Shown here: positions 9,517 through 18,655 of the stretch, in pieces
How the letters are laid out: each line of letters begins with the position of its first letter
Position numbering within the stretch: the first letter of the stretch is position 1
NCBI RefSeq assembly: GCF_013410215.1
Contig: NZ_JACCFQ010000001.1
Coordinates: 2,480,001 to 2,544,000, forward strand
Length of the DNA: 64,000 nt
Source of the DNA: Nesterenkonia sandarakina
Lineage (GTDB): Bacteria > Actinomycetota > Actinomycetes > Actinomycetales > Micrococcaceae
Direction: 5' to 3'
Notes under the pieces: generated by a model
Told to the model about the DNA's origin: nothing
The model's input: only the letters and a program-made list of their open reading frames with translations
Database searches by the model: none
Position numbers and translations under genes: made by a program

Positions 9517-10896
9517 ATGACAGTGGCCGACCAGCCTCAGGAATTTGACGTACTCGTCCTCGGAGGGGGCAGCGCAGGCTACGCCGCGGCGCTTCGCTCG
9601 GTCCAGCACGGACTCACCGTGGGCCTCATCGAGAAGGACAAGCTGGGCGGCACCTGCCTGCACTGGGGCTGCATCCCGACCAAGGCATACCTGCACTCCG
9701 CGGAGCTCGCCGATGAGGCGCGCAACTCGGAGAAGTACGGCGTGAAGATGAACTTCGAAGGCGTGGACATGGCCAAGGTCCGCGAGTACAAGGACGGCAT
9801 CGTCGCCGGGAAGTACAAGGGCCTGAGCGGGCTGCTGAAGATGCGCAAGGTCACCGTGATCTCCGGTGAGGGCAAGCTGGTCTCGGAGAACGAGATCGAG
9901 GTCGACGGCACCCGTTACACCGGCAAGAACATCGTGCTGGCCACCGGGTCCACCTCCAAGACCTTCGGTCTGCCGCTGAGCAAGAAGATCATCACCTCCA
10001 CCGAGGCCCTGAAGCTCGACTACACCCCGAAGTCGGCCATCGTGCTCGGCGGCGGAGTCATCGGCTGCGAGTTCGCTTCGGCCTGGACCTCCTTCGGCAC
10101 CGAGGTCACCATCATCGAGGGCCTGCCCTCGCTGGTGCCCAATGAGGATCCCTCGATCGTGAAGCAGCTCGAGCGCACCTTCAAGAAGCGCGGCATCACC
10201 TTCAACACCGGGACCTTCTTCAACGAGGTCAAGGAGACCGACGACGGCGTCAAGGTCACCCTGGAGGACGGGAAGACCTTCGAGGCGGAGATCTGCCTGG
10301 TCGCCGTCGGTCGCGGCGCGGTCACCGAGGGCTTCGGCTTCGAGGATCAGGGCATCACCCTGGACCGCGGCTTCGTCATCACCGACGAGCGGCTGCACAC
10401 CGGGGTCGGGAACATCTACGCGATCGGCGACATCGTCCCGGGACTGCAGCTGGCCCACCGCGGCTACCAGCAGGGCATCTTCGTCGCCGAGGAGATCGCC
10501 GGGAACAATCCGATGATCGTCGAAGACATCAACATCCCGAAGGTCACCTACTGCGAGCCGGAGATCATGTCGGTGGGCTACACGCAGCCCGCCGCCGAGG
10601 AGAAGTTCGGCAAGGACCAGATCGAGATCACCGAGTACAACCTCGCCGGCAACGGCAAGTCCTCCATCCTGGGCACCGGCGGTCTGATCAAGATGGTCGG
10701 CGTCAAGGGCGGCCCGATCGTCGGAGTGCACGGGATCGGAACCCGGATCGGCGAGCAGGTGGGCGAGGCCCAGCTCATCGTGAACTGGGAGGCCTACCCG
10801 GAGGACGTCGCGACCCTGCTCCACGCTCACCCCACGCAGAACGAAGCAATGGGCGAAGCGGCGATGGCGCTCTTCGGCCACCCGCTGCACGGCTGA
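9517..10896 (+). CDS. lpd: Dihydrolipoyl dehydrogenase (E3)
   Basis: A 459-residue flavoprotein that reoxidises the lipoyl groups of 2-oxo acid dehydrogenase complexes. The FAD-binding GGGSAGYAAALRS motif is near the N-terminus. The redox disulfide is in GGTCLHWGCIPTKA (about 42-55), followed by the NAD-binding GGGVIGCEFASAW and the C-terminal HAHPTQNEAMGEA with the catalytic His-Glu. The ATG is preceded by aagggagca. It lies 110 nt upstream of sucB, which carries its lipoyl substrate domains, and the two genes probably work together in the 2-oxoglutarate or pyruvate dehydrogenase complex. Confidence 0.97.
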   Translation: MTVADQPQEFDVLVLGGGSAGYAAALRSVQHGLTVGLIEKDKLGGTCLHWGCIPTKAYLHSAELADEARNSEKYGVKMNFEGVDMAKVREYKDGIVAGKYKGLSGLLKMRKVTVISGEGKLVSENEIEVDGTRYTGKNIVLATGSTSKTFGLPLSKKIITSTEALKLDYTPKSAIVLGGGVIGCEFASAWTSFGTEVTIIEGLPSLVPNEDPSIVKQLERTFKKRGITFNTGTFFNEVKETDDGVKVTLEDGKTFEAEICLVAVGRGAVTEGFGFEDQGITLDRGFVITDERLHTGVGNIYAIGDIVPGLQLAHRGYQQGIFVAEEIAGNNPMIVEDINIPKVTYCEPEIMSVGYTQPAAEEKFGKDQIEITEYNLAGNGKSSILGTGGLIKMVGVKGGPIVGVHGIGTRIGEQVGEAQLIVNWEAYPEDVATLLHAHPTQNEAMGEAAMALFGHPLHG

Positions 10897-10912
10897 CCCA
10901 GCCCTGACCCCT

Positions 10913-10928
10913 CCCCGGACCTCCGGGG
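10913..10928 (+). terminator. Short GC hairpin between lpd and sucB
   Basis: A 7-bp perfect stem, ccccgga / tccgggg, with a tiny loop, 17 nt after the lpd stop. It may attenuate rather than stop transcription into sucB; there is no T-tract. Confidence 0.35.
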
Positions 10929-11006
10929 CCCCTTCCAGAACCGCCCGTTGAGACAAGAATCCAGCCGCGAGGCTGAGTCGAACTTTGAGAGTAGGAGTCG
11001 GACACC

Positions 11007-12872
11007 ATGTCTGAAACCGTGAACCTTCCAGCCCTAGGTGAATCAGTCACCGAAGGCACCGTGACCCGCTGGCTCGTGGAGGTCGGTGACACCGTCGAAG
11101 TTGATCAGCCGCTGCTGGAGGTCTCCACCGACAAGGTCGACACCGAGGTCCCCTCCCCCGCCGCAGGCACCATCGAGGAGCTGCTCGTCGCCGAAGACGA
11201 GACCGTCGAGGTCGGCGCCCCCCTGGTGAAGATCGGCGACGGCGCGGGCTCGGACGATTCCGGGTCCTCGCAGGACTCCGCAGAGGAGGACGCCCAGGAG
11301 GAGACCTCCGGCGAGGATGAGTCCAGCTCCGAGGCCGAAGAGGCCGAGGATGCCGCCACCGAGGCGGCCCAGCCTGAGGCCACGGAACAGGCCGCAGAAG
11401 AGAACACCTCCGAGGACCAGGGCGCTGAGTCGACCGGCGAGTCCTCCTCCGGCTCCTCCGAGGGTGGAGAGTCCCAGGAGATCACGCTCCCGGCTCTGGG
11501 CGAATCGGTCACTGAGGGCACCGTGACCCGCTGGCTGGTGGAGGTCGGTGACACCGTGGAGGTCGATCAGCCGCTGCTGGAGGTCTCCACCGACAAGGTC
11601 GACACCGAGGTCCCCTCCCCCGTGGCTGGCACCATCCAGGAGATCATGGTCTCTGAGGACGAGACCATCGAGGTCGGCGCCGTGCTCGCGCTGGTCGGTT
11701 CAGGGGCCTCCGCCGGTTCCTCCGGCGGTTCCGACTCAGCAGATGCGGAACAGGAGCAGGACGAGGAGGCCGAGGCGGCAGCTGCCGAGCCGGCCACCGA
11801 GGAGTCCACTCCGGAGAAGTCCGAGCCGGAACAGGAGCCCGCCCCAGAGGAGCGGACCCAGCAGGAGGCCCCGGCCGAGTCCGAGCAGAAGTCCGAATCC
11901 AAGGCAGAGCCGAAGTCCGAGTCCTCGGACTCCTCCGCGGAGGGTTACGTCACTCCCCTGGTGCGCCGGTTGGCCAAGAACGAGGGCGTGGACCTGGCCG
12001 ACGTCAAGGGCACCGGAGTCGGTGGGCGCATCCGCAAGCAGGACGTGGTCGACGCCGCCGAGGCGAGCAAGTCCCAGACCGAGTCCGAGGCCCCGGCCGA
12101 GGCGGCAGCACCTGCCAAGTCCGCTCCCAAGGTCGAGGTGGACACCAGCAAGCGCGGATCCTCCGAGAAGGCTCCGCGCATCCGCCAGGTGATCGCGCAG
12201 CGGATGAACGAGTCCCTGGACATCTCCGCACAGCTCACCCAGGTGCACGAGATCGACATGACCCGCATCGTGAACCTGCGCGCCAAGGCGAAGGCCTCCT
12301 TCAAGTCGCAGAACGGTGTGAACCTCACCTACCTGCCCTTCATCGGCACCGCCGTGACCGAGGCGCTCAAGCAGCACCCCAAGCTCAACGCGGAGTACGA
12401 CGAGGCCAACCAGCAGATCACCTACCACGACGCCGAGCACCTGGCGCTTGCCGTAGACACTGAGAAGGGCCTGCTGGTTCCGGTGATCAACGATGCGGGC
12501 GATCTGAGCATCGCAGGACTCGCCAAGAAGATCGCTGACGTGGCCGAGCGGACCCGTCAGTCCAAGATCGGTCCGGGTGAGCTCTCCGGAGGCACGTTCA
12601 CGATCACGAACTTCGGTTCGGTGGGTGCGCTCTTCGACACCCCGATCATCAACCAGCCGCAGGTCGCAATCCTGGGCACCGGGACGATCGTGAAGCGCCC
12701 GATGGTGGTCACCGATGCAGACGGCAACGAGTCCATCGGCATCCGGCACATGATGTACCTCTCGCTGACCTACGATCACCGCCTGGTCGACGGCGCCGAC
12801 GCCGGACGTTTCATGCAGACGCTGAAGGCCCGCCTGGAAGAAGGCAACTTCGAGGCTCAGCTGGGCCTCTAG
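11007..12872 (+). CDS. sucB: 2-oxo acid dehydrogenase E2, dihydrolipoamide succinyltransferase (SucB, actinobacterial type)
   Basis: A 621-residue E2 acyltransferase core protein. It has two lipoyl domains (about residues 2-76 and 156-232), each with the lipoylated lysine in [12 protein letters not shown]. They are separated by a long Glu/Ser/Ala-rich linker; a second acidic linker follows. The peripheral subunit-binding domain has [14 protein letters not shown] and [13 protein letters not shown]. The catalytic domain ends with [16 protein letters not shown], containing the active-site His and Asp. This architecture matches the actinobacterial SucB family. The ATG has a taggag SD. Lpd (E3) is directly upstream, and lipB-lipA, which attach and make lipoate, lie 2 kb downstream. 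Oxoglutarate versus pyruvate specificity cannot be fixed from sequence alone. Confidence 0.93.
   Translation: MSETVNLPALGESVTEGTVTRWLVEVGDTVEVDQPLLEVSTDKVDTEVPSPAAGTIEELLVAEDETVEVGAPLVKIGDGAGSDDSGSSQDSAEEDAQEETSGEDESSSEAEEAEDAATEAAQPEATEQAAEENTSEDQGAESTGESSSGSSEGGESQEITLPALGESVTEGTVTRWLVEVGDTVEVDQPLLEVSTDKVDTEVPSPVAGTIQEIMVSEDETIEVGAVLALVGSGASAGSSGGSDSADAEQEQDEEAEAAAAEPATEESTPEKSEPEQEPAPEERTQQEAPAESEQKSESKAEPKSESSDSSAEGYVTPLVRRLAKNEGVDLADVKGTGVGGRIRKQDVVDAAEASKSQTESEAPAEAAAPAKSAPKVEVDTSKRGSSEKAPRIRQVIAQRMNESLDISAQLTQVHEIDMTRIVNLRAKAKASFKSQNGVNLTYLPFIGTAVTEALKQHPKLNAEYDEANQQITYHDAEHLALAVDTEKGLLVPVINDAGDLSIAGLAKKIADVAERTRQSKIGPGELSGGTFTITNFGSVGALFDTPIINQPQVAILGTGTIVKRPMVVTDADGNESIGIRHMMYLSLTYDHRLVDGADAGRFMQTLKARLEEGNFEAQLGL
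11025..11636 (+). repeat. Intragenic duplication of the lipoyl-domain core in sucB
   Basis: Bases 11025-11174 and 11487-11636 encode the same 50 residues ([16 protein letters not shown] onward) with one difference (Ala to Val near the end). The DNA is also nearly identical, apart from scattered third-position changes. Two lipoyl domains are normal for the family, but this level of identity suggests recent duplication or gene conversion. Confidence 0.9.
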
Positions 12873-12954
12873 AACGCCCCCGGAGCAGGGTCAGGGGAAC
12901 GAACGCCCGGGGAAGTCGGGACCTCAGCTCCCTGACCGAGGTGCTCAGTCGGCA

Positions 12955-12994
12955 CAGAAGAGGGTCCGTCCTGGAAGGGACGGGCCCTCTTCTG
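12955..12994. terminator. Bidirectional terminator after sucB
   Basis: A 17-bp stem (12955-12971 with 12978-12994, one G-T wobble) with a 6-nt loop and A/G-rich against T/C-rich outer ends. It lies between sucB and the convergent kinase-like gene. Confidence 0.88.
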
Positions 12995-13089
12995 CGTCCG
13001 AGCCCGGTTCTGGATCAGCACCCAGTTCTCATGCCTCACCCGGCCGCTGCACGCGCAGCCACCTCACCCGGCCGCTCCTGGAGCTGCTC

Positions 13090-14865
13090 CTACTGGAGCT
13101 GCCTGTCCTCGACGCTTGCGGGGAGCTCCCGGACGCTGTGCAGCAGCCACCTGTCCTGCACTCGGTGCAGCACCAGCAGCACCCTCTGGGACTCGGCCGC
13201 ACCCGCGGAGGCTCCCCCGGCCGTCACAGTGACGGGAAGTTCTGTGACACGTTCCGGCGCGAGGTCGGGGTCGGAAGACTCCGGTTGCTGCGATTCCGAC
13301 TGCTGCGAGCCTGAACTGCTATTTGCATCCTCCCGACTGACCTGGATCGACAACGCCGCTCCCTGATAGCCGGCACCGGTCCGGGCGAAGCCCCGGATCA
13401 GCTCCAGCTCGGCAGTCCGGGCTGGGGCATCGGGCACGGTGTAGCGGCGGACATCCTGTTCGGAGACGTCACGCAGCGCCTGGGTGCGCAGCGCCGCGAT
13501 GCCTGCCACGGCGCGCATCGGGTCTGGATCTCGCAGCAGCTGCAGCGGCGTCGAGCCGCCGCCGTCGCCGGTCCCGAATCGGGGCTCAGGGGTCTCTGCC
13601 CGGCCCGCACCGGCTTCAGACGGCCCAGGGGTGTCAGAGGTATCGGCGGTGTCAGAGGTATCGGCGGTCTCAGGGGTATCGGCGGTGTCAGGGGCCCCGG
13701 CGCTCTCACCGGACTGTGCCTCGGGGTGAGCCTCATGCGAGGCGGGAGCCAGCGTCGTCGTCGGCGTGGAGACCGGTGGTCCTGCCGCCACCCAGAGTCC
13801 AGCGAACCCCAGGCCCGCAAGGGTGAGCGCGGCGACCCGGGGCGCCCGGCGGTGACCCTGCTTTGCAGGGCCGGGCCTGCTGGGGAGTTCGGGAACCACC
13901 TCCTCGTGCACGTAAGGGGTGAGATCCAACGCGGTCGGGGCGGCGCAGCGGAACAGCTCCACCGCGAAGTCCTCGGCACTGGGCCGGCGCGCCGGCTCGG
14001 TGTCCAGAGCCGCCTCGAGCAGCCGGGAGATCGAGGCGGGAAGCTCTGGTCGCAGACTGCGCAGCGGTGCCCGCCGCCGTCCCACGGCGGGCACCGAGTG
14101 GGTCAGGGCGAACCAGGCCACCGCGCCCAGTGCGTACACATCAGCTGCCGGAGCCAGGCCGGCCCGCGCCTCTCGGCGTGCCGCCGCATCCGCCTCGGGG
14201 GGAAGCCGAGCTTCAAGGTCCCGTTCCGGAGCGGTGAACCCGGCCGAGGCGGTGAGGGTTCGCGGGGTACTCAGGACCGCGGCGTCCGCCAGATCTCCGA
14301 GCGCCGGCTTGCCGTCCGCGGCGAGCAGGATGTTCCCCGGGGTGACCTTCCCGTGGGCGACCCCGCCTCGGTGCAGCGCTCCCAGAGCGGTCGCTATCGG
14401 GGTCAGCACGGTGACGACCTCCCCGAGGTCCAGGGTGCCGACGCTGAGCAGGAGGTCTCCCAGGGCACCTGCGCTATACGGCTCAAGCATGAGTCCAAGC
14501 CCCTGCGAGGTCTCCAGCACCCCGTAGGCGCGGACCAGGTGTTCATGACGCAGCATGTCCAACGCCTGAAGCTCAGCGATGGCGCTGCGCAGCGGGATCG
14601 GATCGGCGACCGGCGCACGGGGAACCTTCAAGGCGAAGGCCGCCGGCGGGCACCCGTCGACCAGCTGCCAGTCCGGCTCCGCCGGAGAATCCCACCAGAC
14701 CAGCCACACCAAAGCCTCGGCCTCCACGCCCAGCAGCCGCTCCACCGTGATGCCAGGCGCCTGCGGAGGGTCCCAGCCGCGGTCCCCCCAACCGTGGAAG
14801 GTCCGTGCCACGCGCTCAAGCGGTTCTGCCCGGTACAGGGTGCCGCCGGTGGGGTCAGCGTTCAT
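13090..14865 (-). CDS. Membrane-anchored Ser/Thr kinase-like protein, probable pseudokinase
   Basis: A 591-residue protein. Residues about 45-320 form a protein kinase fold: the beta-3 lysine in AFALKVPRA, a helix-C glutamate in SAIAELQALDML, a catalytic-loop equivalent VAHGKVTPGNILL, a DFG equivalent LGDLADAA, and an APE motif (FTAPERD). In the catalytic loop HRDxxxxN has become HGKxxxxN, so the proton-accepting Asp is replaced by Lys, and the DFG glycine is Ala. A single transmembrane helix follows near residue 350 (VAALTLAGLGFAGLWVAAG), then a Thr/Asp/Pro repeat stalk and an extracytoplasmic C-terminal domain of about 150 residues that I do not recognise. Its position between sucB and lipBA may be conserved in relatives. 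It is probably a scaffold or regulator rather than an active kinase. Confidence 0.8.
   Translation of the reverse strand: MNADPTGGTLYRAEPLERVARTFHGWGDRGWDPPQAPGITVERLLGVEAEALVWLVWWDSPAEPDWQLVDGCPPAAFALKVPRAPVADPIPLRSAIAELQALDMLRHEHLVRAYGVLETSQGLGLMLEPYSAGALGDLLLSVGTLDLGEVVTVLTPIATALGALHRGGVAHGKVTPGNILLAADGKPALGDLADAAVLSTPRTLTASAGFTAPERDLEARLPPEADAAARREARAGLAPAADVYALGAVAWFALTHSVPAVGRRRAPLRSLRPELPASISRLLEAALDTEPARRPSAEDFAVELFRCAAPTALDLTPYVHEEVVPELPSRPGPAKQGHRRAPRVAALTLAGLGFAGLWVAAGPPVSTPTTTLAPASHEAHPEAQSGESAGAPDTADTPETADTSDTADTSDTPGPSEAGAGRAETPEPRFGTGDGGGSTPLQLLRDPDPMRAVAGIAALRTQALRDVSEQDVRRYTVPDAPARTAELELIRGFARTGAGYQGAALSIQVSREDANSSSGSQQSESQQPESSDPDLAPERVTELPVTVTAGGASAGAAESQRVLLVLHRVQDRWLLHSVRELPASVEDRQLQ
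13631..13695 (-). repeat. 18-nt tandem repeat in the kinase-like gene
   Basis: Three full units and part of a fourth, of the type gtgtcagaggtatcggcg, encode the DTADTSDTADTS-type stalk just outside the predicted membrane helix. Copies 1 and 2 are identical and the others differ by one to three bases, so copy number probably varies between strains. Confidence 0.85.
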
Positions 14866-14965
14866 ACCACCATTCTCACCGCCCTCCAGCCCGCGCCCGA
14901 GTTATCCACAGGTCATCTGCGACGCCGGTTCTCACGTCAGCCTGTAATCGGTCTAGGCTGGTGTC

Positions 14966-15706
14966 ATGGAGCTCGCATTCACGAGGCTCGGGTTCGATCC
15001 TGAGCTTCTCGACTACTCCGAGGCCCTCGCCGAACAGCGGCGGCTGCACTCGGCAGTGCAGGACGGCACGGCGCCCTCCACGGTGCTGCTGCTCGAGCAT
15101 GCCGACGTCTACACCGCCGGGCGACGCACCGAGCCTGAGGACCTGCCCGCGGACGGCACCCCGGTGGTGGAGGTGGACCGCGGCGGCAAGATCACCTGGC
15201 ACGGCCGTGGTCAGCTCGTCGGCTACCCGATCCTGCATCTGCGTGATCGCTCGCTGGTGAAGGACTACGTCTGCGTCCTGGAGAAGACCCTGATCCGGAT
15301 CCTTCAGGACGACTTCGGCATCGTGGGCACCCAGGTGCCGGGGCGCTCAGGGGTCTGGATCACCGAGGACGGGCCGGACCGCAAGATCGCCGCCATCGGA
15401 CTGCGTGTGCATCACGCGGTCACCATGCACGGGTTCGCGCTGAACTGCTCCAACGATCTCGCGCCCTTCGAGAACATCATCGCCTGCGGCATCAACGACG
15501 CCAAGACCACCAGCATCAGCGCGGAGCTGGGCCGCCGGGTCACCCCTGAAGACGTGGCAGACCGGGTGACCGAGGAACTGAGCCGGGCCCTGCCGCGGCT
15601 GCTTCACCACGACGACGACGCGCCCGTCCCCACCGGGTCCCCCGGCTTCGGCGCAGACCAGGACACCTGTGTGATGTCCCGAACTACAGAAGGAGCACCA
15701 CAGTGA
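14966..15706 (+). CDS. lipB: Lipoyl(octanoyl) transferase
   Basis: A 246-residue enzyme that transfers octanoyl groups from acyl carrier protein to lipoyl domains. It shows [19 protein letters not shown] (about 71-89), [17 protein letters not shown], and [19 protein letters not shown], whose cysteine is the acyl-thioester nucleophile. The C-terminal 30 residues are an unconserved tail. The gene is divergent from the kinase-like gene (100-nt gap), and its stop overlaps the lipA start by 4 nt, so the two are translationally coupled. Confidence 0.96.
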   Translation: MELAFTRLGFDPELLDYSEALAEQRRLHSAVQDGTAPSTVLLLEHADVYTAGRRTEPEDLPADGTPVVEVDRGGKITWHGRGQLVGYPILHLRDRSLVKDYVCVLEKTLIRILQDDFGIVGTQVPGRSGVWITEDGPDRKIAAIGLRVHHAVTMHGFALNCSNDLAPFENIIACGINDAKTTSISAELGRRVTPEDVADRVTEELSRALPRLLHHDDDAPVPTGSPGFGADQDTCVMSRTTEGAPQ

Positions 15707-16710
15707 CTGTGGCACCAGAAGGCCGTCGCATGCTGCGCGTGGAAGCACGCAATGCCTCGATCCCCGTGGAGCGCAAGCCCGAGTGGATGCGCACCAAGGT
15801 CAAGATCGGCACCGAGTTCACCGAGATGAAGAAGCGCGTCGGAGAGAAGGGCCTGCACACGGTCTGTGAGGAAGCCGGGTGTCCGAACATCTTTGAATGC
15901 TGGGAAGACCGAGAGGCCACGTTCCTGATCGGGGGCTCCGCCTGCACCCGGCGCTGTGACTTCTGCGAGATCGACACCGGACGCCCGGGCGCCGTGGATG
16001 AGTCCGAGCCGCTGCAGGTCGCACAGTCGGTGCAGGAGATGCAGCTGCGCTACGCCACCGTGACCGGGGTCGCCCGTGATGACCTCCCCGATGAGGGGGT
16101 GTGGCTCTACGCGGAGACCATCCGCAAGATCCACGAGTTGAACCCGGGCACCGGCGTGGAGATCCTGATCCCGGACTTCTCCGGACGTGAGGAGAACATC
16201 GCCGGGATCTGCGAAGCCGCCCCCGAGGTGTTCGCGCACAACGTCGAGACGGTCCCGAGGATCTTCCGGCGGATCCGTCCTGCCTTCCGCTATGAACGGT
16301 CACTGGACGTGCTGACCCAGGGCCGCGGTCACGGCATGATCACCAAGTCGAACCTGATCCTGGGCATGGGAGAGACCCACGAGGAGATCTCCGAGGCGCT
16401 GCGCGACCTTCACGACGCCGGGTGTGACCTGCTGACCATCACGCAGTACCTGCGGCCCACCCCGCGGCACCTCCCGGTGGACCGCTGGGTCAAGCCCCAG
16501 GAGTTCCTCGACATCTCCCAGGAGGCCGAGGAGATCGGCTTCCTCGGTGTGATGTCCGGGCCCCTGGTCCGCTCCTCCTACCGGGCCGGGTCACTCTGGG
16601 CCAAGGCGATGCAGAAGAAGGGCTGGGAGATCCCCGCCGCGCTGGCCCACATCGAGCCCTCCGGGACGACCAAGCAGGAGGCCTCCACCCTGGTCGCTGC
16701 GGGCTACTGA
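15703..16710 (+). CDS. lipA: Lipoyl synthase (radical SAM)
   Basis: A 335-residue radical SAM enzyme that inserts two sulfurs into protein-bound octanoate. The auxiliary cluster cysteines are in [13 protein letters not shown]. The radical SAM CxxxCxxC is in [14 protein letters not shown], and the conserved C-terminal RSSY serine ligand is in [11 protein letters not shown]. The GTG start overlaps the lipB stop (GTGA), with aaggag ten bases upstream. With lipB it supplies the cofactor for SucB, encoded 3 kb upstream. Confidence 0.97.
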   Translation: MTVAPEGRRMLRVEARNASIPVERKPEWMRTKVKIGTEFTEMKKRVGEKGLHTVCEEAGCPNIFECWEDREATFLIGGSACTRRCDFCEIDTGRPGAVDESEPLQVAQSVQEMQLRYATVTGVARDDLPDEGVWLYAETIRKIHELNPGTGVEILIPDFSGREENIAGICEAAPEVFAHNVETVPRIFRRIRPAFRYERSLDVLTQGRGHGMITKSNLILGMGETHEEISEALRDLHDAGCDLLTITQYLRPTPRHLPVDRWVKPQEFLDISQEAEEIGFLGVMSGPLVRSSYRAGSLWAKAMQKKGWEIPAALAHIEPSGTTKQEASTLVAAGY

Positions 16711-16733
16711 GCCTGCGGTAGACTGAGATCACT

Positions 16734-17534
16734 ATGGCACCAGCTGACTCCACTCCTTCCAAGGCTTCCTCCAAGGCAGAGGCAAAGGCCGCGCTCAAGA
16801 ATCTCAAGGCCCAGCAGAAGGCTGAACAGCGGGACCGTAAGGCCCGCAAGAAGGCCAATAAACAAGAGGGCTTCTTCGCGCGGATCAAGCAGGTCTTCAC
16901 CATGACCCGCTCCTACGACCCGAACATCGGATGGTGGATGGCGCTGGCCTTCTTCGCCACCTTCGGAGTCTTCTTCCTGCTCTTCACGCTGCTGCTGAAC
17001 TGGGTGACCGGTCTGCTGATCGGGCTTCCGTTCGGTCTGCTCGCGGCGATGATCGTGATGAACCGGCGCGCCGAGAAGGCCGCCTTCTCTAGGATCGAGG
17101 GCCGCCCGGGGGCTGCCGCCGCCGCACTGAGCACGCTCAAGCGCGGGTGGGTCGTCACCGAGGAGCCGGTCGCGATGGACCCCAAGACCCAGGACGCGAT
17201 CTTCCGGGTGGTGGGCAAGCCCGGGCTGGTGCTGATCACCGAAGGCCCCGCCGGTCGGGTGAACAAGCTGGTGGAGAAGACCCGCAAGCGCTTCAGCCCG
17301 ATCCTTCGGGACACCGGTGTCCCGATCCACGTCATCCAGTCAGGTCGCGGCGATCAGCAGGTTCCGCTGCAGAAGCTGGTCAAGACCATCAAGAAGCTGG
17401 ACAAGAAGCTGACCAAGCACGAGGTCAACGCGGTGGACCGTCGGCTCACGGCGCTGCCGATCTCCCGTCCCCCGATCCCCAAGGGCGTCGACCCCTACCG
17501 CACCCGCCCAGACCGCAAGGCGCTGCGCGGCTAG
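16734..17534 (+). CDS. DUF4191 family membrane protein
   Basis: A 266-residue protein. A highly charged Lys/Ala N-terminus of about 50 residues precedes two adjacent transmembrane helices (around 62-85 and 90-105, ending IVMNRRAEKAAF), followed by a soluble C-terminal domain containing RIEGRPGAAAAAL and VGKPGLVLITEGPAGRV. This pattern, directly after lipA, matches actinobacterial DUF4191 proteins, whose function is unknown. It lies 23 nt after lipA, probably in the same transcript, and a strong hairpin ends the unit. Confidence 0.85.
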   Translation: MAPADSTPSKASSKAEAKAALKNLKAQQKAEQRDRKARKKANKQEGFFARIKQVFTMTRSYDPNIGWWMALAFFATFGVFFLLFTLLLNWVTGLLIGLPFGLLAAMIVMNRRAEKAAFSRIEGRPGAAAAALSTLKRGWVVTEEPVAMDPKTQDAIFRVVGKPGLVLITEGPAGRVNKLVEKTRKRFSPILRDTGVPIHVIQSGRGDQQVPLQKLVKTIKKLDKKLTKHEVNAVDRRLTALPISRPPIPKGVDPYRTRPDRKALRG

Positions 17535-17557
17535 ATCCACTCCCGCAGATCCTGCCT

Positions 17558-17598
17558 GAGAGAACCCCGATCATCCTGAGGATGATTGGGGTTCTCTC
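17558..17598. terminator. Terminator after the lipB-lipA-DUF4191 unit
   Basis: A 19-bp stem (17558-17576 with 17580-17598, one G-T wobble) with a 3-nt loop, 24 nt after the DUF4191 stop. Confidence 0.88.
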
Positions 17599-17776
17599 GT
17601 CCCCGGTGTTAGGCTGTTGTGCTGTCTGGCAGGCATCGCGCCCCTTGAAGAGATCCCTGCACACAGACGCTCCCCCAGATTCTCTGATGGAGCGCCCGTG
17701 TGCCGGTGCGATGTCGCAGTGCAGTGAGTCTTCGGCGGCTCACACTCTCCGAACCACGGATCTCGGAGGCCAGGTA

Positions 17777-17799
17777 CCTGATCGTTTGTCGCGATCAGG
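17777..17799 (+). promoter_or_regulatory. Leader hairpin upstream of rpsD
   Basis: The 303-nt gap before rpsD (17535-17837) holds the preceding terminator and then about 240 nt of leader or promoter sequence with no supported gene. Within it, cctgatcg (17777-17784) pairs with cgatcagg (17792-17799) around tttgtcg, 39 nt before the rpsD start. It overlaps the palindrome caggtacctg (17771-17780), so two alternative folds are possible. S4 represses its own mRNA in other bacteria; that this hairpin is its target is inference. Confidence 0.4.
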
Positions 17800-17837
17800 A
17801 ATAAACATCATTCGCCGACAAGACAGAAAGGCAGAAT

Positions 17838-18470
<633 letters not shown>

Positions 18471-18506
18471 TCCGACTCGGATCACTCAGAACCGCGTTCT
18501 GAGACC

Positions 18507-18554
18507 CACAGAGCCCGCTGCCCTCCCTCACCGGAGGCCGCAGCGGGCTCTGTG
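18507..18554 (+). terminator. Terminator after rpsD
   Basis: A perfect 14-bp stem, cacagagcccgctg (18507-18520) with cagcgggctctgtg (18541-18554). The 20-nt apical part is itself partly self-complementary (cctcc / ggagg). It ends in tgtgttt. Confidence 0.85.
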
Positions 18555-18655
18555 TTTCCACTAAGCTGGTCCCGGCGCAGATCCAGAGAAGTCACAGACA
18601 TGAGACTTCCGCGGCCGACTCGCAGCGACCATCAGCAAAAGGACCCGAGAAACTC

